Shown here in pieces: positions 15,923 through 25,607 of a stretch of DNA of 55,876 nt. Made by a program: the position numbers and the translations under genes. Origin of the DNA: Bryobacterales bacterium (GTDB lineage: Bacteria > Acidobacteriota > Terriglobia > Bryobacterales > Bryobacteraceae); contig JAFAQY010000017.1 in NCBI GenBank assembly GCA_019261985.1, positions 1-55,876 on the forward strand, in the 5' to 3' direction. Below the pieces are notes generated by a model. That model was not told where the DNA came from, did not search any database, and worked only from the letters and a program-made list of their open reading frames with translations. The stretch's first letter is position 1. Each line of letters begins with the position of its first letter.

Positions 15923-17026
15923 TTGAACGTGCAGCTTCTTCAAAGATTACTGAAATATTCTGGACGGATGCCCTCGGAAATTACACGCCGCGTGGAACGG
16001 GAACTGGAACACCCAGGGTTGGCCGCTGCTTTGTCAAAGCTGCCGGCGAGCGACCTGCGCTCCCTCCTCATGGACGCCTGCAAATACCGGGCGGCCGGCA
16101 TAAAAGAAGCCGCGATATTAGCCATTGCAGAGCGTGATCCGCTGATGGCTCCCAGCACCGCGAGTGCTCGGGACGTGTGGGCGTTCGATTCGGTAGCTTT
16201 TCAAGCGGCTTCTGACTTCGATGCGCTTGAGCTTTCGCCCGTTTGCCCGTTTGCGGCGACGTCGACGCTTGGGGGCGTCAGCCAAAACAATGTTCTGACC
16301 ACCATTCGCAATGCCGAGGTGCTAGGCGACTCAACTATTGCCCTTGCCATGGAGGCAGCCCGGAGGCGGCGCTCGTCACGCAGGTTCACGGGCTTGGTCC
16401 GCCTGTGCGCCAGTCAGCGGGTGGTTCGTCTGCAGCCGTTCGACGTGCCCGGATACTCGCCGCATTTTCGATTGTTCGCTCTCGTAAGCGCGGGTCGCGA
16501 TAGCGGCTCATTCGGCTTTGAGACGGTACAGTTGATAGAGCACGCTCGCGTGTACTCACAACTGTTCCAGCTCTTAAGAAATGTTGGATTTGAGCTTCAC
16601 AAGCCAATGTTTGAGTTCACGGATATGCTCGCCGTGGGAGCAGCGCTGACGGACGCGGGGATCACGCGCGACGACATCCACGCGACCATTCGCGCGCACC
16701 GGCTCGGCGGATCGCAGCGGCTTTTGCGAGAACGCGGCGTCGCTTGGGAATCCCGGCACTCGCTCCTTGAATCCCGTGTTGTGGAGCCGCTGCGTAAAGA
16801 ATTCCCCGAAGCCGATTTCCGCGTCAATCAGGAGCGGCTGGAGGGTTTGGGATACTACTGCTCATTCGCGCTGAGAGTTTTAATGCAGGCTCCGGATGGG
16901 CAGATCTATCCGCTCGCGGACGGTGGCTTTACGAATTGGACCGCGCGTCTGCTACAAAACAAAAAGGAGCGGCTGCTTATTTCCGGCATCGGCAGCGAAT
17001 TTATTTGCAAGACATATTTGGCATGA
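15923..17026 (+). CDS. Unrecognised protein, possibly with a class II synthetase-like fold
   Basis: About 367 residues. The start is unsure: TTG at 15923, GTG at 15929 or ATG at 15968. Conserved-looking segments are SPVCPFAATSTLGGVSQNNVLTT, EVLGDSTIALAMEAARRRR, VRLCASQRVVRLQPF, PHFRLFALVSAGRDSGSFGFE and LADGGFTNWTARLL with KERLLISGIGSE near the end. The order of an Arg-rich strand, an aromatic HFRLF strand and a final DGGFTNW...ERLL...GIG segment recalls the core of HisRS/HisZ proteins, but I cannot show this. The stop overlaps the ATG of the TamA-like gene (ATGA), so the two are translationally coupled. I do not assign a function. Confidence 0.65.
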   Translation: MNVQLLQRLLKYSGRMPSEITRRVERELEHPGLAAALSKLPASDLRSLLMDACKYRAAGIKEAAILAIAERDPLMAPSTASARDVWAFDSVAFQAASDFDALELSPVCPFAATSTLGGVSQNNVLTTIRNAEVLGDSTIALAMEAARRRRSSRRFTGLVRLCASQRVVRLQPFDVPGYSPHFRLFALVSAGRDSGSFGFETVQLIEHARVYSQLFQLLRNVGFELHKPMFEFTDMLAVGAALTDAGITRDDIHATIRAHRLGGSQRLLRERGVAWESRHSLLESRVVEPLRKEFPEADFRVNQERLEGLGYYCSFALRVLMQAPDGQIYPLADGGFTNWTARLLQNKKERLLISGIGSEFICKTYLA

Positions 17027-20000
17027 CCGTGAGGAAGGCGGGCGGTTTGTGTCCGCATTGCGGCGGTTCACGCCTGCACGCCGGCAGCACGCCGCTGCTC
17101 CGCGCTAGCTCCATTGAAACGAACCTATGTCGAACTCCCTCTCTAAGAGGTGTGCGTGGATTCGTGTCTCTACTGCTCCTAGCGGGAGGGTTCGCTTGGG
17201 CACAGTCTCCTCCGGAAGGCCGCTTTGAAGGTAAAATCATTTCGGATGTTGTGTACGATCCGCCCTTACAGCCGGTCGACGCGCGAGATCTAGCCAGACT
17301 GCAAGTTTTTATGAAGGGCGCGGCCTTTCGACAAGCCGACGCCGGCGCGACGATCGACAAACTATTCGCCACGGGCTATTACGACGACATCAAGATCGAG
17401 GTGACGCCGCAGGATGATCAGGTCGTGGTACGCATCCTTACACAGAATGCGTGGTTTGTCGGACACATCACCGTCCAGGGCAAAGTTAAGGATCCACCGC
17501 GCCGGGAGGAGATATCGGACGCCACGCGCCTCGGATTGGGAAGACCTTTCGACGCGGAAGATCTTGCGAGCGCGGAGCAGAATCTGAAACGCCTCTTGCA
17601 AGCGAACGGGTTCTACGAGCACACGCTCCGGTTTGAGACGGTGGACAACCCCGCCGATCTGGACCGCGAGCTCAAGATCATCCTGCAACTCGGTCCACGA
17701 GCGAGGTACAAGGCGCCCGTCATCGAGGGCGAAGCTAAACTTTCCGACGACGCGATCATTCGCGCGACCGGATGGCGGGTCCGTTTCATTGGGCGCTGGC
17801 GGCAGGTGACGCAGGCGCGGACGCGCGCGGGCATCACGGGGATCCTAAAAAAGTTCCAATCGCAGGATCGCCTGACCGCGGAAGTAAATCGTGGGACCCC
17901 GGTATATGACGAACAGACCAGGCGCGTGCAAGAGACTGTGGAGATAGCGCCGGGCCCAAAGGTTCAAGTGACGACGGTGGAGACCAAGGTCTCAAAGCGG
18001 ACGCTTAGGAAATACGTGCCCGTGTTTCAAGAGCAGACTGTAAACCACGATCTCCTGGTGCAGGGCGCGCGCAACCTGCGGGATTACTTCCAATCGCAGG
18101 GTTATTTCGAAGTGGATGTCGATTTTCGCCGGCGGCAGGAAGGCCCCGATCTTGAAATCATCGAATACGTGATTTCCCGCGGCCCGCGCTACACGCTCGT
18201 GAAAGTGGATATTCAGGGCAATCGTTTTTTCTCGACGGACGACATCCGCGAAAGGATGTTCCTGCAACCGAGCGGCACCATTCATCTCCGCCACGGGCGC
18301 TTCAGCGAAGCTTTTGTGCGGCGCGACGAGGAATCGATCACCAACTTATATAGGGCTAATGGCTTTCGCGATGTGAAAGTTACTTCGCAAATCCAAAGAG
18401 ACTACGGCGGGAAACAGAACCAGCTCGCCGTCGTGATCCAGATAAATGAGGGCCAAAGATGGACCGTGGCGAAGATGGATTTCAGCGGCTTTGAGACGAT
18501 CTCCGCGGCTAGTCTAAAAGACCAGCTCGCATCGAGCGAAGGGCAGGCATTCAGCGAGGTGAATGTTGCGACGGATCGCAACATCATTATTAGCGCGTAC
18601 CAGGAAGCCGGTTTTCCGAACGTTCAGTTTCAATGGAGTTTTGTTCCGGCGGACGAAGAGAATCAGGTTGAACTTCGCTACACCGTGATCGAAGGGCCGC
18701 GCCAATTCGTACGCCGAGTGATTAGAACCGGCTTGCGGACTACTCGCCCGAGTATGGTCGACGCCCGGCTGAAGATCGCAGACGGCGATCCGCTCTCGCT
18801 TGTCACGATGTCCTCCGTGGAACGCAATCTTTATCAACTCGGGATATTCAGCCGGATCGATGTTGCGGTTCAGAATCCGGACGGCGTCGTGGAATACAAG
18901 AACGTGCTTTTTGATTTCACGGAATCCACCCGGTATACGCTCGCGGTCGGCGTCGGGGCGGAAGTCGCCCGCTTCGGCGCAACTACCACCAACCTTACGC
19001 AGCCGGCGGGCTCTCCCGGCTTTAGCCCGCGGATCTCTATACAGGCGAGCCGTTTAAATCTTTGGGGCATCGGCCATGCGGCCACGGTGCGCGGAAAAGT
19101 TTCAAACTTGGAGCAGCTTGGGTCCGTCGAATACCAAGCGCCGCGGCTGCGCAACGTGGAAGGGCGGAATCTCACTGTGACAATGCTATACGACTCAACG
19201 CGCGACGTGACGACGTTCTCGTCACAGCGCGAAGAGGCGTCCGTTCAACTGTCGCAAAGACTTTCGAAACCGAGCAATTTGTATTTTCGCTTTGCTTACC
19301 GGCGCGTTACGACCCACAACGTGGTGATTCCCTCGCTGTTGATCCCACAGTTGCTGCAGCCCGTGCGCATCGGGATCTTCTCAGTGAATTACGTACAGGA
19401 CCGGCGCGACAACCCGGCCGACGCGCGCCGCGGCATTTACAATGCGGTGGACCTCGGCGTAGCTTCGAATATCTTTGGGTCGCAGCGGAGCTTTGTCAGG
19501 CTGCTGGCGCGCAATGCCACTTATCACCGCCTTACCGGCAATCTAGTGCTGGCGCGGCAGACCAGTGTCGGCGTCATCGAGCCGTTCAATAAACCCGCCG
19601 GACTCAGCGCTGAGGATGCCATTCCACTGCCGGAGCGATTCTTTGGCGGTGGCAGCGTCACGATGCGGGGATTCCCCGAGAATCAGGCAGGCCCCCGAGA
19701 CACCGGCGCGCCGACTACGCCGGGAGGTCCCTCATCTTCGCCGACAGGCTTTCCGCTGGGCGGAAACGCGTTGTTCTTTAACAACCTCGAATTGCGATTC
19801 CCGCTTATCGGCGACAATATCGAGGGCGTTTTCTTTCACGATATGGGAAATATCTATACCGACGTTCGCAGCATTTCATTCCGAACGACGCAGCGCAATT
19901 TACAGGATTTCAATTACATGGTTCATGCCGTGGGTTTCGGCTTCCGCTATCGGACTCCGGTGGGTCCCGTGCGTTTGGATTTCGCATACAGCATCAATCC

Positions 20001-20136
20001 GCCGAGCTTTATCGGTTTCCAGGGCACAGTCCAACAGCTTCTCCAGTGCGGAAACGGCCTTACGAGCAACTGCACGCCGGTATTGCAAAACATCAGTCAT
20101 TTTCAATTCTTTTTCTCCATTGGGCAAACGTTTTGA
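17023..20136 (+). CDS. BamA/TamA-family outer-membrane assembly protein
   Basis: About 1037 residues. A signal sequence (GFVSLLLLAGGFAWAQ) is followed by several POTRA repeats over roughly 60-630 (patterns such as LLQANGFYEHTLRF, YFQSQGYFEVDVDF, LYRANGFRDVKV and AYQEAGFPNVQF). The 16-strand barrel fills the rest and ends in aromatic SIGQTF. The lid-lock motif is seen as GGGSVTMRGFPENQAGPRD. The following genes encode a SurA-N protein and TamB, so this is likely the TamA partner. The start is unsure. The ATG at 17023 overlaps the upstream stop but puts 40 residues, including CPHCGG, before the signal peptide. A GTG at 17152 would start at the signal peptide but has poor spacing from its AGAGG. 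Confidence 0.88.
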   Translation: MTVRKAGGLCPHCGGSRLHAGSTPLLRASSIETNLCRTPSLRGVRGFVSLLLLAGGFAWAQSPPEGRFEGKIISDVVYDPPLQPVDARDLARLQVFMKGAAFRQADAGATIDKLFATGYYDDIKIEVTPQDDQVVVRILTQNAWFVGHITVQGKVKDPPRREEISDATRLGLGRPFDAEDLASAEQNLKRLLQANGFYEHTLRFETVDNPADLDRELKIILQLGPRARYKAPVIEGEAKLSDDAIIRATGWRVRFIGRWRQVTQARTRAGITGILKKFQSQDRLTAEVNRGTPVYDEQTRRVQETVEIAPGPKVQVTTVETKVSKRTLRKYVPVFQEQTVNHDLLVQGARNLRDYFQSQGYFEVDVDFRRRQEGPDLEIIEYVISRGPRYTLVKVDIQGNRFFSTDDIRERMFLQPSGTIHLRHGRFSEAFVRRDEESITNLYRANGFRDVKVTSQIQRDYGGKQNQLAVVIQINEGQRWTVAKMDFSGFETISAASLKDQLASSEGQAFSEVNVATDRNIIISAYQEAGFPNVQFQWSFVPADEENQVELRYTVIEGPRQFVRRVIRTGLRTTRPSMVDARLKIADGDPLSLVTMSSVERNLYQLGIFSRIDVAVQNPDGVVEYKNVLFDFTESTRYTLAVGVGAEVARFGATTTNLTQPAGSPGFSPRISIQASRLNLWGIGHAATVRGKVSNLEQLGSVEYQAPRLRNVEGRNLTVTMLYDSTRDVTTFSSQREEASVQLSQRLSKPSNLYFRFAYRRVTTHNVVIPSLLIPQLLQPVRIGIFSVNYVQDRRDNPADARRGIYNAVDLGVASNIFGSQRSFVRLLARNATYHRLTGNLVLARQTSVGVIEPFNKPAGLSAEDAIPLPERFFGGGSVTMRGFPENQAGPRDTGAPTTPGGPSSSPTGFPLGGNALFFNNLELRFPLIGDNIEGVFFHDMGNIYTDVRSISFRTTQRNLQDFNYMVHAVGFGFRYRTPVGPVRLDFAYSINPPSFIGFQGTVQQLLQCGNGLTSNCTPVLQNISHFQFFFSIGQTF

Positions 20137-20140
20137 CATA

Positions 20141-20215
20141 GTAGGGCAAGCTTTAGCTTGCCGAGGCGCTTATGAAAAACTGGCGAAATCCGGACAAGCT
20201 GAAGCTTGTCCTACT
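20141..20215. repeat. Tandem-hairpin repeat, copy 5, running into the SurA-N gene
   Basis: Two hairpins: 20145-20162 (GGCAAGCT, TT, AGCTTGCC) and 20192-20211 (GGACAAGCT, GA, AGCTTGTCC minus one base on each side). GTAGGG at the left edge and CCTAC at the right edge are complementary, so the whole unit can also fold end to end. The second hairpin codes for DKLKLVLL in the signal peptide of the next gene, and the ribosome binding site GAGG lies between the two stems. Confidence 0.75.
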
Positions 20216-20717
20216 GGTCGCAGCCCTGGGGCACGGCGAAATTGTCGACCGAATTGCCGTTGTGGTGGATCGAACTCCCGTCAAGCAAAGCGACATCTTC
20301 CGTGAGATCCGGCTAACGGCATTGATTAATGGCGAGCAGCCGGATTTCAGCCTCGCTCAACAAAGGCAAGCGGCGAGCCGGCTGATCGATCAAGCGATTC
20401 TCCGTAATGAGATTGGCATGGGAACGTATCCCGAACCGGATCCCACTCAGATCGAGCAACTGTTCCAGCAAATCCGGGGGCGGTATCGGACGGAAGCCGC
20501 GTTTCACCAATCGCTTATGAATTACGGGCTTACTCAGGAGGACTTGATGGACCACCTTCGCTGGGAGCAGATCGTGCTGCAGTTCATCGCGCTTCGTTTC
20601 GGCAACGGCGTAGAAACGAGCAGCGTCCAACCCGATGTGAATCAACAGTTCTTCAAGTGGCTGGACGAAACGCGCAGCCGGAGCCGGGTGCTCTTTAGAG
20701 ATGAGAACCTGAAGTGA
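20172..20717 (+). CDS. SurA N-terminal-domain periplasmic chaperone-like protein without PPIase domain
   Basis: 181 residues. After a short signal peptide (DKLKLVLLVAALGHG) the sequence has the SurA-N fold: EIVDRIAVVVDRTPVKQSDIFREIRL, then AASRLIDQAILRNEI and a helical tail with LTQEDLMDHLRWEQIVLQFI. SurA assists outer-membrane proteins on the way to BamA. Here the two parvulin domains are absent, and the protein ends soon after the helical domain. The ATG has a GAGG five bases upstream. The stop overlaps the start of tamB (GTGA). The position between tamA-like and tamB genes points to a role with that module. Confidence 0.8.
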   Translation: MKNWRNPDKLKLVLLVAALGHGEIVDRIAVVVDRTPVKQSDIFREIRLTALINGEQPDFSLAQQRQAASRLIDQAILRNEIGMGTYPEPDPTQIEQLFQQIRGRYRTEAAFHQSLMNYGLTQEDLMDHLRWEQIVLQFIALRFGNGVETSSVQPDVNQQFFKWLDETRSRSRVLFRDENLK

Positions 20718-23700
20718 GCGTTCGCGGACGAAAAATATTTCAGCGCATTCTGATCGCGCTCGGCAGCCTGCTGGTTGTGCTGATCGTGGCGGGTATTTTC
20801 ATAGCGCGGTCGGGATGGTTTCGCGATTTCGTGCGTTCGCGCATCGTTGCGGCTGTCGAAGATTCCACGGGAGGCCGCGCGGAGATTGGCGCGTTCCTGT
20901 TCGACTGGTCGCACTTCCGCGCTGAGATTCGCGATTTCGTACTTCACGGCACGGAGCCGCCGGGCGCTGCGCCGCTGTTCCGGGCGAGCGACATCACCGT
21001 TCAGCTCCGCGCGTCATCGCTGTGGAAGAGACGGCGTGTTGAACTGCAATCTCTCTCGCTCCAGCAGCCCCAAGCAAACGTGATCGTCTTCCCCGACGGC
21101 AGAACGAATATTCCGGAGCCAAGAATACCTCGTCAAACGAACAAAACCGGTCTGGAGACGGTAGTCGATCTGGAGATCGGCCGGTTTCAAATCGACAACG
21201 GAACAATCCGATTCGCCAATCAAGAGATGGCGCTTTCTGCGTCCGGCCAGAATTTGAACGCTCAGCTCTTCTATGAAACCGCCGCCGACCGTTACCGCGG
21301 ACATATTTCGATGAACCCGCTGTTCCTGCAGTCCGGCTCTAATCCGCGGATGAATGTCAACGTGGATCTACCGGTGGTGCTGGGGCGCGATCATATCGAC
21401 TTGACGAACGCGGTGATCGCGACAGCGGCCTCGAAGATTCAGGTCACTGGAACCGTGGACCACTTAGTATCGCCGAATGTGTCCGGGAGGGCGGAGGGCC
21501 AAATCGATCTAGCCGAAGTAAAGCGCTCGTTCGGCCTGCCGGTACAGCTGAATACCGCCAACAACGTGCCGCGAGTTTTGCATCTCGATGCCGCTCTCAA
21601 TACCGAAGCCGAAGGCGGCAAAATCTCGAGCGCGCGCCTGTCACTGGGCGAATCGAGTTTGGACGTGTTGGGCACGTTCCGCGATCTCGCGGCGCTGCAA
21701 GGGACCGTGCAGTTCAATTCCAACCTGGCGCTCAGTGAACTCGCCCGCGTTTTTGAGCTTCCATTCCAGGCCGGCGGAGCGGTTCGGATGGCCGGGGACG
21801 CGGTACTGAATGGCGCATCGAACTACGCCGTCGACGCGGATCTTATCGGGCGGAATCTGGAATATCGCAGCGGCGATGTGCGGTTAATGAATGTCGCGGT
21901 CCGTTCGCGGATAGCGGCCGACCCCCATATTATCCGCGTAAATCCGATCCAGGCAGAGTGGTTGGGAGGCAACCTGAATGCGCGCGCTACGCTTCAGGAG
22001 TTCGCGCGTTACCGGCTGGATGGAACTCTGAACGGCTTCGACCTCGAGCGGCTGGCGGAGCTGTTCGCCTCGAAGCGGATCGGCTACGCAGGCGCGATTT
22101 CGGGAAATGTTGAGGCTCAGGGCAATATCAAGAGTGCGGCTTCCGGCTTGGAAATCGCGCACGCCCGGATTGCAATTGCGCCCAAGCCGGGCGGGGTGCC
22201 GGTTCGGGGCCAGATCGACGCGAATTACAACGGCCTTGCAGGCACCGTGGACCTCGGCCAATCCTTCATCGCACTCCCTTCCAGCCGGGTGGATCTGAAC
22301 GGCGCGATCGATAAACAACTCACCGTGCACTTTGTATCTCGCAATCTTGACGACTTCCGGCCTGTGATCCCGGATATTCCCGTGCGATTCGATACAGGCG
22401 GCTCGGCGGTGGCGGACGCGGTGGTCGTAGGAAAGCTCTCGATGCCTGTCATCACGGGTCACGCCACCGTCAGCCGGTTCGCGGTCGAGCAGCGGCATTT
22501 CGACCTGCTGGCGGCCGACGTCTTCGCACAGAGCAACGGCGCGAACTTAAGGAATGGAACGTTGACGCACGGCGCTCTGAATGCGCAGTTCCAGGGAAGC
22601 GTCGGCTTGGACCGCTGGCAGACTACTCCTTCCGCGCCGCTGAGCGCGGTGCTTGCGGTTCGAAATGCCGACTTAATGGATGTGCTGGCGCTGGCTGGAC
22701 AGGCCGATATTCCGGCCCGTGGCGCGCTGACTCTGTCGGCGAACGCTTCGGGAACGCTGGGTAATCCGCAAGGCTCGGCGGACATCTTGGTAGTAAACGG
22801 GGCCGCCTACGGGCAACCGATTGATCGGTTAAACGGGCGGGTTAATTTCGGCGGGCGAACGGTTGCGATTCCCGCTATGCAACTTACATCCGGGACTTCC
22901 CGCGTCGATCTGAACGGCGCGTTTCAACATCCGCAAAACGATTTTTCAACCGGTACACTGCACGCGCATGTGAGCGCAACGCAAGTGACGCTCTCGCGCG
23001 TGGAGCCGCTGCATCAGCGGCGCCCGGACCTGGATGGAGACATTCAGCTCAACATGGATGCCGATGCGGTGCTGGAGCCGCCGGCCGCTGCGGAGCGCTT
23101 CCGGCTGGTTGCGGCGAACGGTAGCGTAGGCGCACGAAACCTGCGACTCGAGGGCGATAATTTCGGCAATGCCGCGGCGACAATTCAGACTCGCGGCACT
23201 ATCGTGTCCTTCCGCCTCGACTCCGATTTCGCCGGGTCGAGCATTCGCGCGGACGGGCGCACCGACCTCAATGCCAATTACCAAACCGTGGCGAATCTGA
23301 ATATCCGGGATCTGCCGGTCGAGAAGGCACTCAAGGCCGCCCGCCAGGAAAGCATCCCGGCGCGCGGGGTTTTCTCGGCTAACGGTCAGGTGGCGGGCAC
23401 ACTGCGCGAGCCGACCGCCAACCTGGATGTGAGCCTGGCAAAAGCGACCATAAGTAATCAACCTATCGATCTGGCTCAGGGTCACATCGATTACTCCAAC
23501 ACGCTTGTGAATGTTCCTTCGTTTTCGGTCCAGGCCGGACCGAACCGGCTCACGGCAAGCGGCTCGTTCATGCATCCCTCGCAGGATTTTTCCACCGGCA
23601 ACGTAAAGCTTCGGCTTGACAGCAACACCCTGCAACTGGCGCAAGTGAAATACCTGCAGCAACTACTACCGGGATTAGGGGGATCGGCTCAGGTGAATGT

Positions 23701-25582
23701 AGACGGGGCCGCCACGCTGAACAGTTCGAACACGGAGCCGCGCGTGATGCTCTCGATGCTGAATGCGAAGGTCCTGGCCAATGGCATTCGGGCGAATGGG
23801 AAGGATTTAGGCGGGCTTACCGCAACCGCGGAACAATCAGGCGCCGCCGTCCACGTGAACCTGGATTCGAATCTGGCTCAATCGAAAATTCACCTCAATG
23901 GGCAGGCGCAGCTCACGCGCAACTATCCGTTATCCGCGCAACTTACCTTTGAGAATGTTCGATATTCAAACCTGAGCGGTTTGCTAGCGGGCGCAAAAGG
24001 CACCCCCGCTCTGGATTTCGATGCACTGGTCGAAGGCCGAGCGGACGTCAACGGTCCGGCTATGTCTCCCGCCGATCTTACGGGATCAGCTCAAATTTCG
24101 AAACTGGAGATCACCACCCGCCAGGCCGCGGCTTTAAGGGCCGGAACGAACCTGGTGCTGCACAATGATGGGCCGATATCGGTGGTTGCAAATCAAGGCG
24201 GTGTTCAGGTACAGCAGGCGCGCCTTGTGGGGCCGTCCACCGAAATCGCGCTTACGGGCAACATGGCCCTGCGGCCTGCCGCGGCTTTCAACCTGAACGT
24301 GAATGGCAATGTGGATCTCGCGCTGATTCAGCAAATCGACAGAAGCACCAGCGCGAGTGGAACCGTAGCTCTTCGCGCCGCTATCGCGGGATCGCCGTCA
24401 AAGCCCGTGGTCAACGGAAGATTAGATCTGAAAAACGCCGCGTACCAACAAATCGACTGGCCCAACGGGATCTCGAACGCAAACGGCGCTATCGTTTTCA
24501 CCGGATCGGCGGCGCGCATCGAATCCCTCACGGCCGAATCCGGCGGGGGCAAGATCACCGCGACCGGCAATGTTATCCGCACGGCTTCGGGTTTCGCCTT
24601 CAATCTTCAGAGCCGCGCGACTCGCGTACTGGTCCGGACCGACGTGGGCGCGAGCATAACCGCCAATGCCGACGTTCGCCTCAACGGAACCGATCAGAGC
24701 AGCGTATTGGGCGGCGATATCACCATCGTCGGTGTGAATTTCAATCCGCAAAGCGATGTAGCGTCGCTTCTGCTGCGAACCAGTGCTCCCGCGGAAACGC
24801 CTGGAGCCCCGGAAGGGCTCCTTGCCAATATGAGGCTTGCTATTGCCATACGCATGGCTCCAGGCGCCGTTTTGCAAAGCTCGTACACGCAAGGATTGCA
24901 GGCTCAGGCGGATGTGATGATCCGCGGAACCCTGCTGAGTCCTGGAATGATCGGCCGTGTTAACCTCACGGCCGGGAGCCTGGTTTTCTTCGGAACCAAG
25001 TACACCATTAACGAAGGCAGTGTCTCATTTTACAATCCGTACAAAATTCAGCCGGTGCTCGATTTGAATCTTGAAACCACGGTTCAAAGCGTAAATGTGG
25101 TACTCACGGTCAGCGGGCCGGTGGAGAATATGAAGCTGTCTTATCATTCCGATCCGCCGCTGCAGTTTTCGGAGATCGTGGCCTTGTTGGGCGCGGGCAA
25201 GACGCCCACTTCCGATCCTGTATTACTGGCGAATCAACCCACCATACCACAGCAGAGCGTGACCGATATGGGCGCATCGGCGTTGCTCGGGGCCGCCGTA
25301 GCGAATCCTGTCGCGGGACAATTGCAGCGCGTTTTCGGCGTGAGCCAGATCAAGATCGCGCCCACGTTCGTAAGCGGATCTACGATTCCGCAAGCCCAGG
25401 TGACTTTGCAACAGCAGATATCGCAAAATATCCTCTTCACGTATGTGACGGATTTAACGCAGCCCGACTCGCAGATCTTGCGGGTGGAGTGGCAGATCAA
25501 TCCACGGTGGTCCGCCGTAGCTTCGCGCGAAATCAACGGATTGGTGGGCGTGGATTTATTTTATAAGCGCCGGTTCCGGTAA
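20714..25582 (+). CDS. TamB-family translocation and assembly module / inter-membrane transport protein
   Basis: 1622 residues with a GTG start inside the preceding stop. One N-terminal membrane helix (ILIALGSLLVVLIVAGIFIA, about 11-30) anchors a very long beta-rich body made of repeated segments, seen in recurring phrases such as NGAFQHPQNDFSTGTLH and SGSFMHPSQDFSTGNVK. The C-terminal DUF490 domain is clear: GSLVFFGTKYTINEGSVSFYNP, PLQFSEIVALLGAGK and the terminal WSAVASREINGLVGVDLFYKRRF. TamB works with TamA, and relatives form hydrophobic grooves that move phospholipids to the outer membrane. It is the last gene of the operon. Confidence 0.9.
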   Translation: MSVRGRKIFQRILIALGSLLVVLIVAGIFIARSGWFRDFVRSRIVAAVEDSTGGRAEIGAFLFDWSHFRAEIRDFVLHGTEPPGAAPLFRASDITVQLRASSLWKRRRVELQSLSLQQPQANVIVFPDGRTNIPEPRIPRQTNKTGLETVVDLEIGRFQIDNGTIRFANQEMALSASGQNLNAQLFYETAADRYRGHISMNPLFLQSGSNPRMNVNVDLPVVLGRDHIDLTNAVIATAASKIQVTGTVDHLVSPNVSGRAEGQIDLAEVKRSFGLPVQLNTANNVPRVLHLDAALNTEAEGGKISSARLSLGESSLDVLGTFRDLAALQGTVQFNSNLALSELARVFELPFQAGGAVRMAGDAVLNGASNYAVDADLIGRNLEYRSGDVRLMNVAVRSRIAADPHIIRVNPIQAEWLGGNLNARATLQEFARYRLDGTLNGFDLERLAELFASKRIGYAGAISGNVEAQGNIKSAASGLEIAHARIAIAPKPGGVPVRGQIDANYNGLAGTVDLGQSFIALPSSRVDLNGAIDKQLTVHFVSRNLDDFRPVIPDIPVRFDTGGSAVADAVVVGKLSMPVITGHATVSRFAVEQRHFDLLAADVFAQSNGANLRNGTLTHGALNAQFQGSVGLDRWQTTPSAPLSAVLAVRNADLMDVLALAGQADIPARGALTLSANASGTLGNPQGSADILVVNGAAYGQPIDRLNGRVNFGGRTVAIPAMQLTSGTSRVDLNGAFQHPQNDFSTGTLHAHVSATQVTLSRVEPLHQRRPDLDGDIQLNMDADAVLEPPAAAERFRLVAANGSVGARNLRLEGDNFGNAAATIQTRGTIVSFRLDSDFAGSSIRADGRTDLNANYQTVANLNIRDLPVEKALKAARQESIPARGVFSANGQVAGTLREPTANLDVSLAKATISNQPIDLAQGHIDYSNTLVNVPSFSVQAGPNRLTASGSFMHPSQDFSTGNVKLRLDSNTLQLAQVKYLQQLLPGLGGSAQVNVDGAATLNSSNTEPRVMLSMLNAKVLANGIRANGKDLGGLTATAEQSGAAVHVNLDSNLAQSKIHLNGQAQLTRNYPLSAQLTFENVRYSNLSGLLAGAKGTPALDFDALVEGRADVNGPAMSPADLTGSAQISKLEITTRQAAALRAGTNLVLHNDGPISVVANQGGVQVQQARLVGPSTEIALTGNMALRPAAAFNLNVNGNVDLALIQQIDRSTSASGTVALRAAIAGSPSKPVVNGRLDLKNAAYQQIDWPNGISNANGAIVFTGSAARIESLTAESGGGKITATGNVIRTASGFAFNLQSRATRVLVRTDVGASITANADVRLNGTDQSSVLGGDITIVGVNFNPQSDVASLLLRTSAPAETPGAPEGLLANMRLAIAIRMAPGAVLQSSYTQGLQAQADVMIRGTLLSPGMIGRVNLTAGSLVFFGTKYTINEGSVSFYNPYKIQPVLDLNLETTVQSVNVVLTVSGPVENMKLSYHSDPPLQFSEIVALLGAGKTPTSDPVLLANQPTIPQQSVTDMGASALLGAAVANPVAGQLQRVFGVSQIKIAPTFVSGSTIPQAQVTLQQQISQNILFTYVTDLTQPDSQILRVEWQINPRWSAVASREINGLVGVDLFYKRRFR

Positions 25583-25600
25583 TCCGCCGTCCCGCGGATT
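25581..25600. terminator. Possible bidirectional terminator hairpin
   Basis: AATCCGC and GCGGATT form a seven-base stem around CGTCCC, between the convergent tamB and peptidase genes and overlapping the tamB stop codon. There is no T tract on either side, so intrinsic termination would be weak. Confidence 0.35.
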
Positions 25601-25607
25601 GGTCCGC

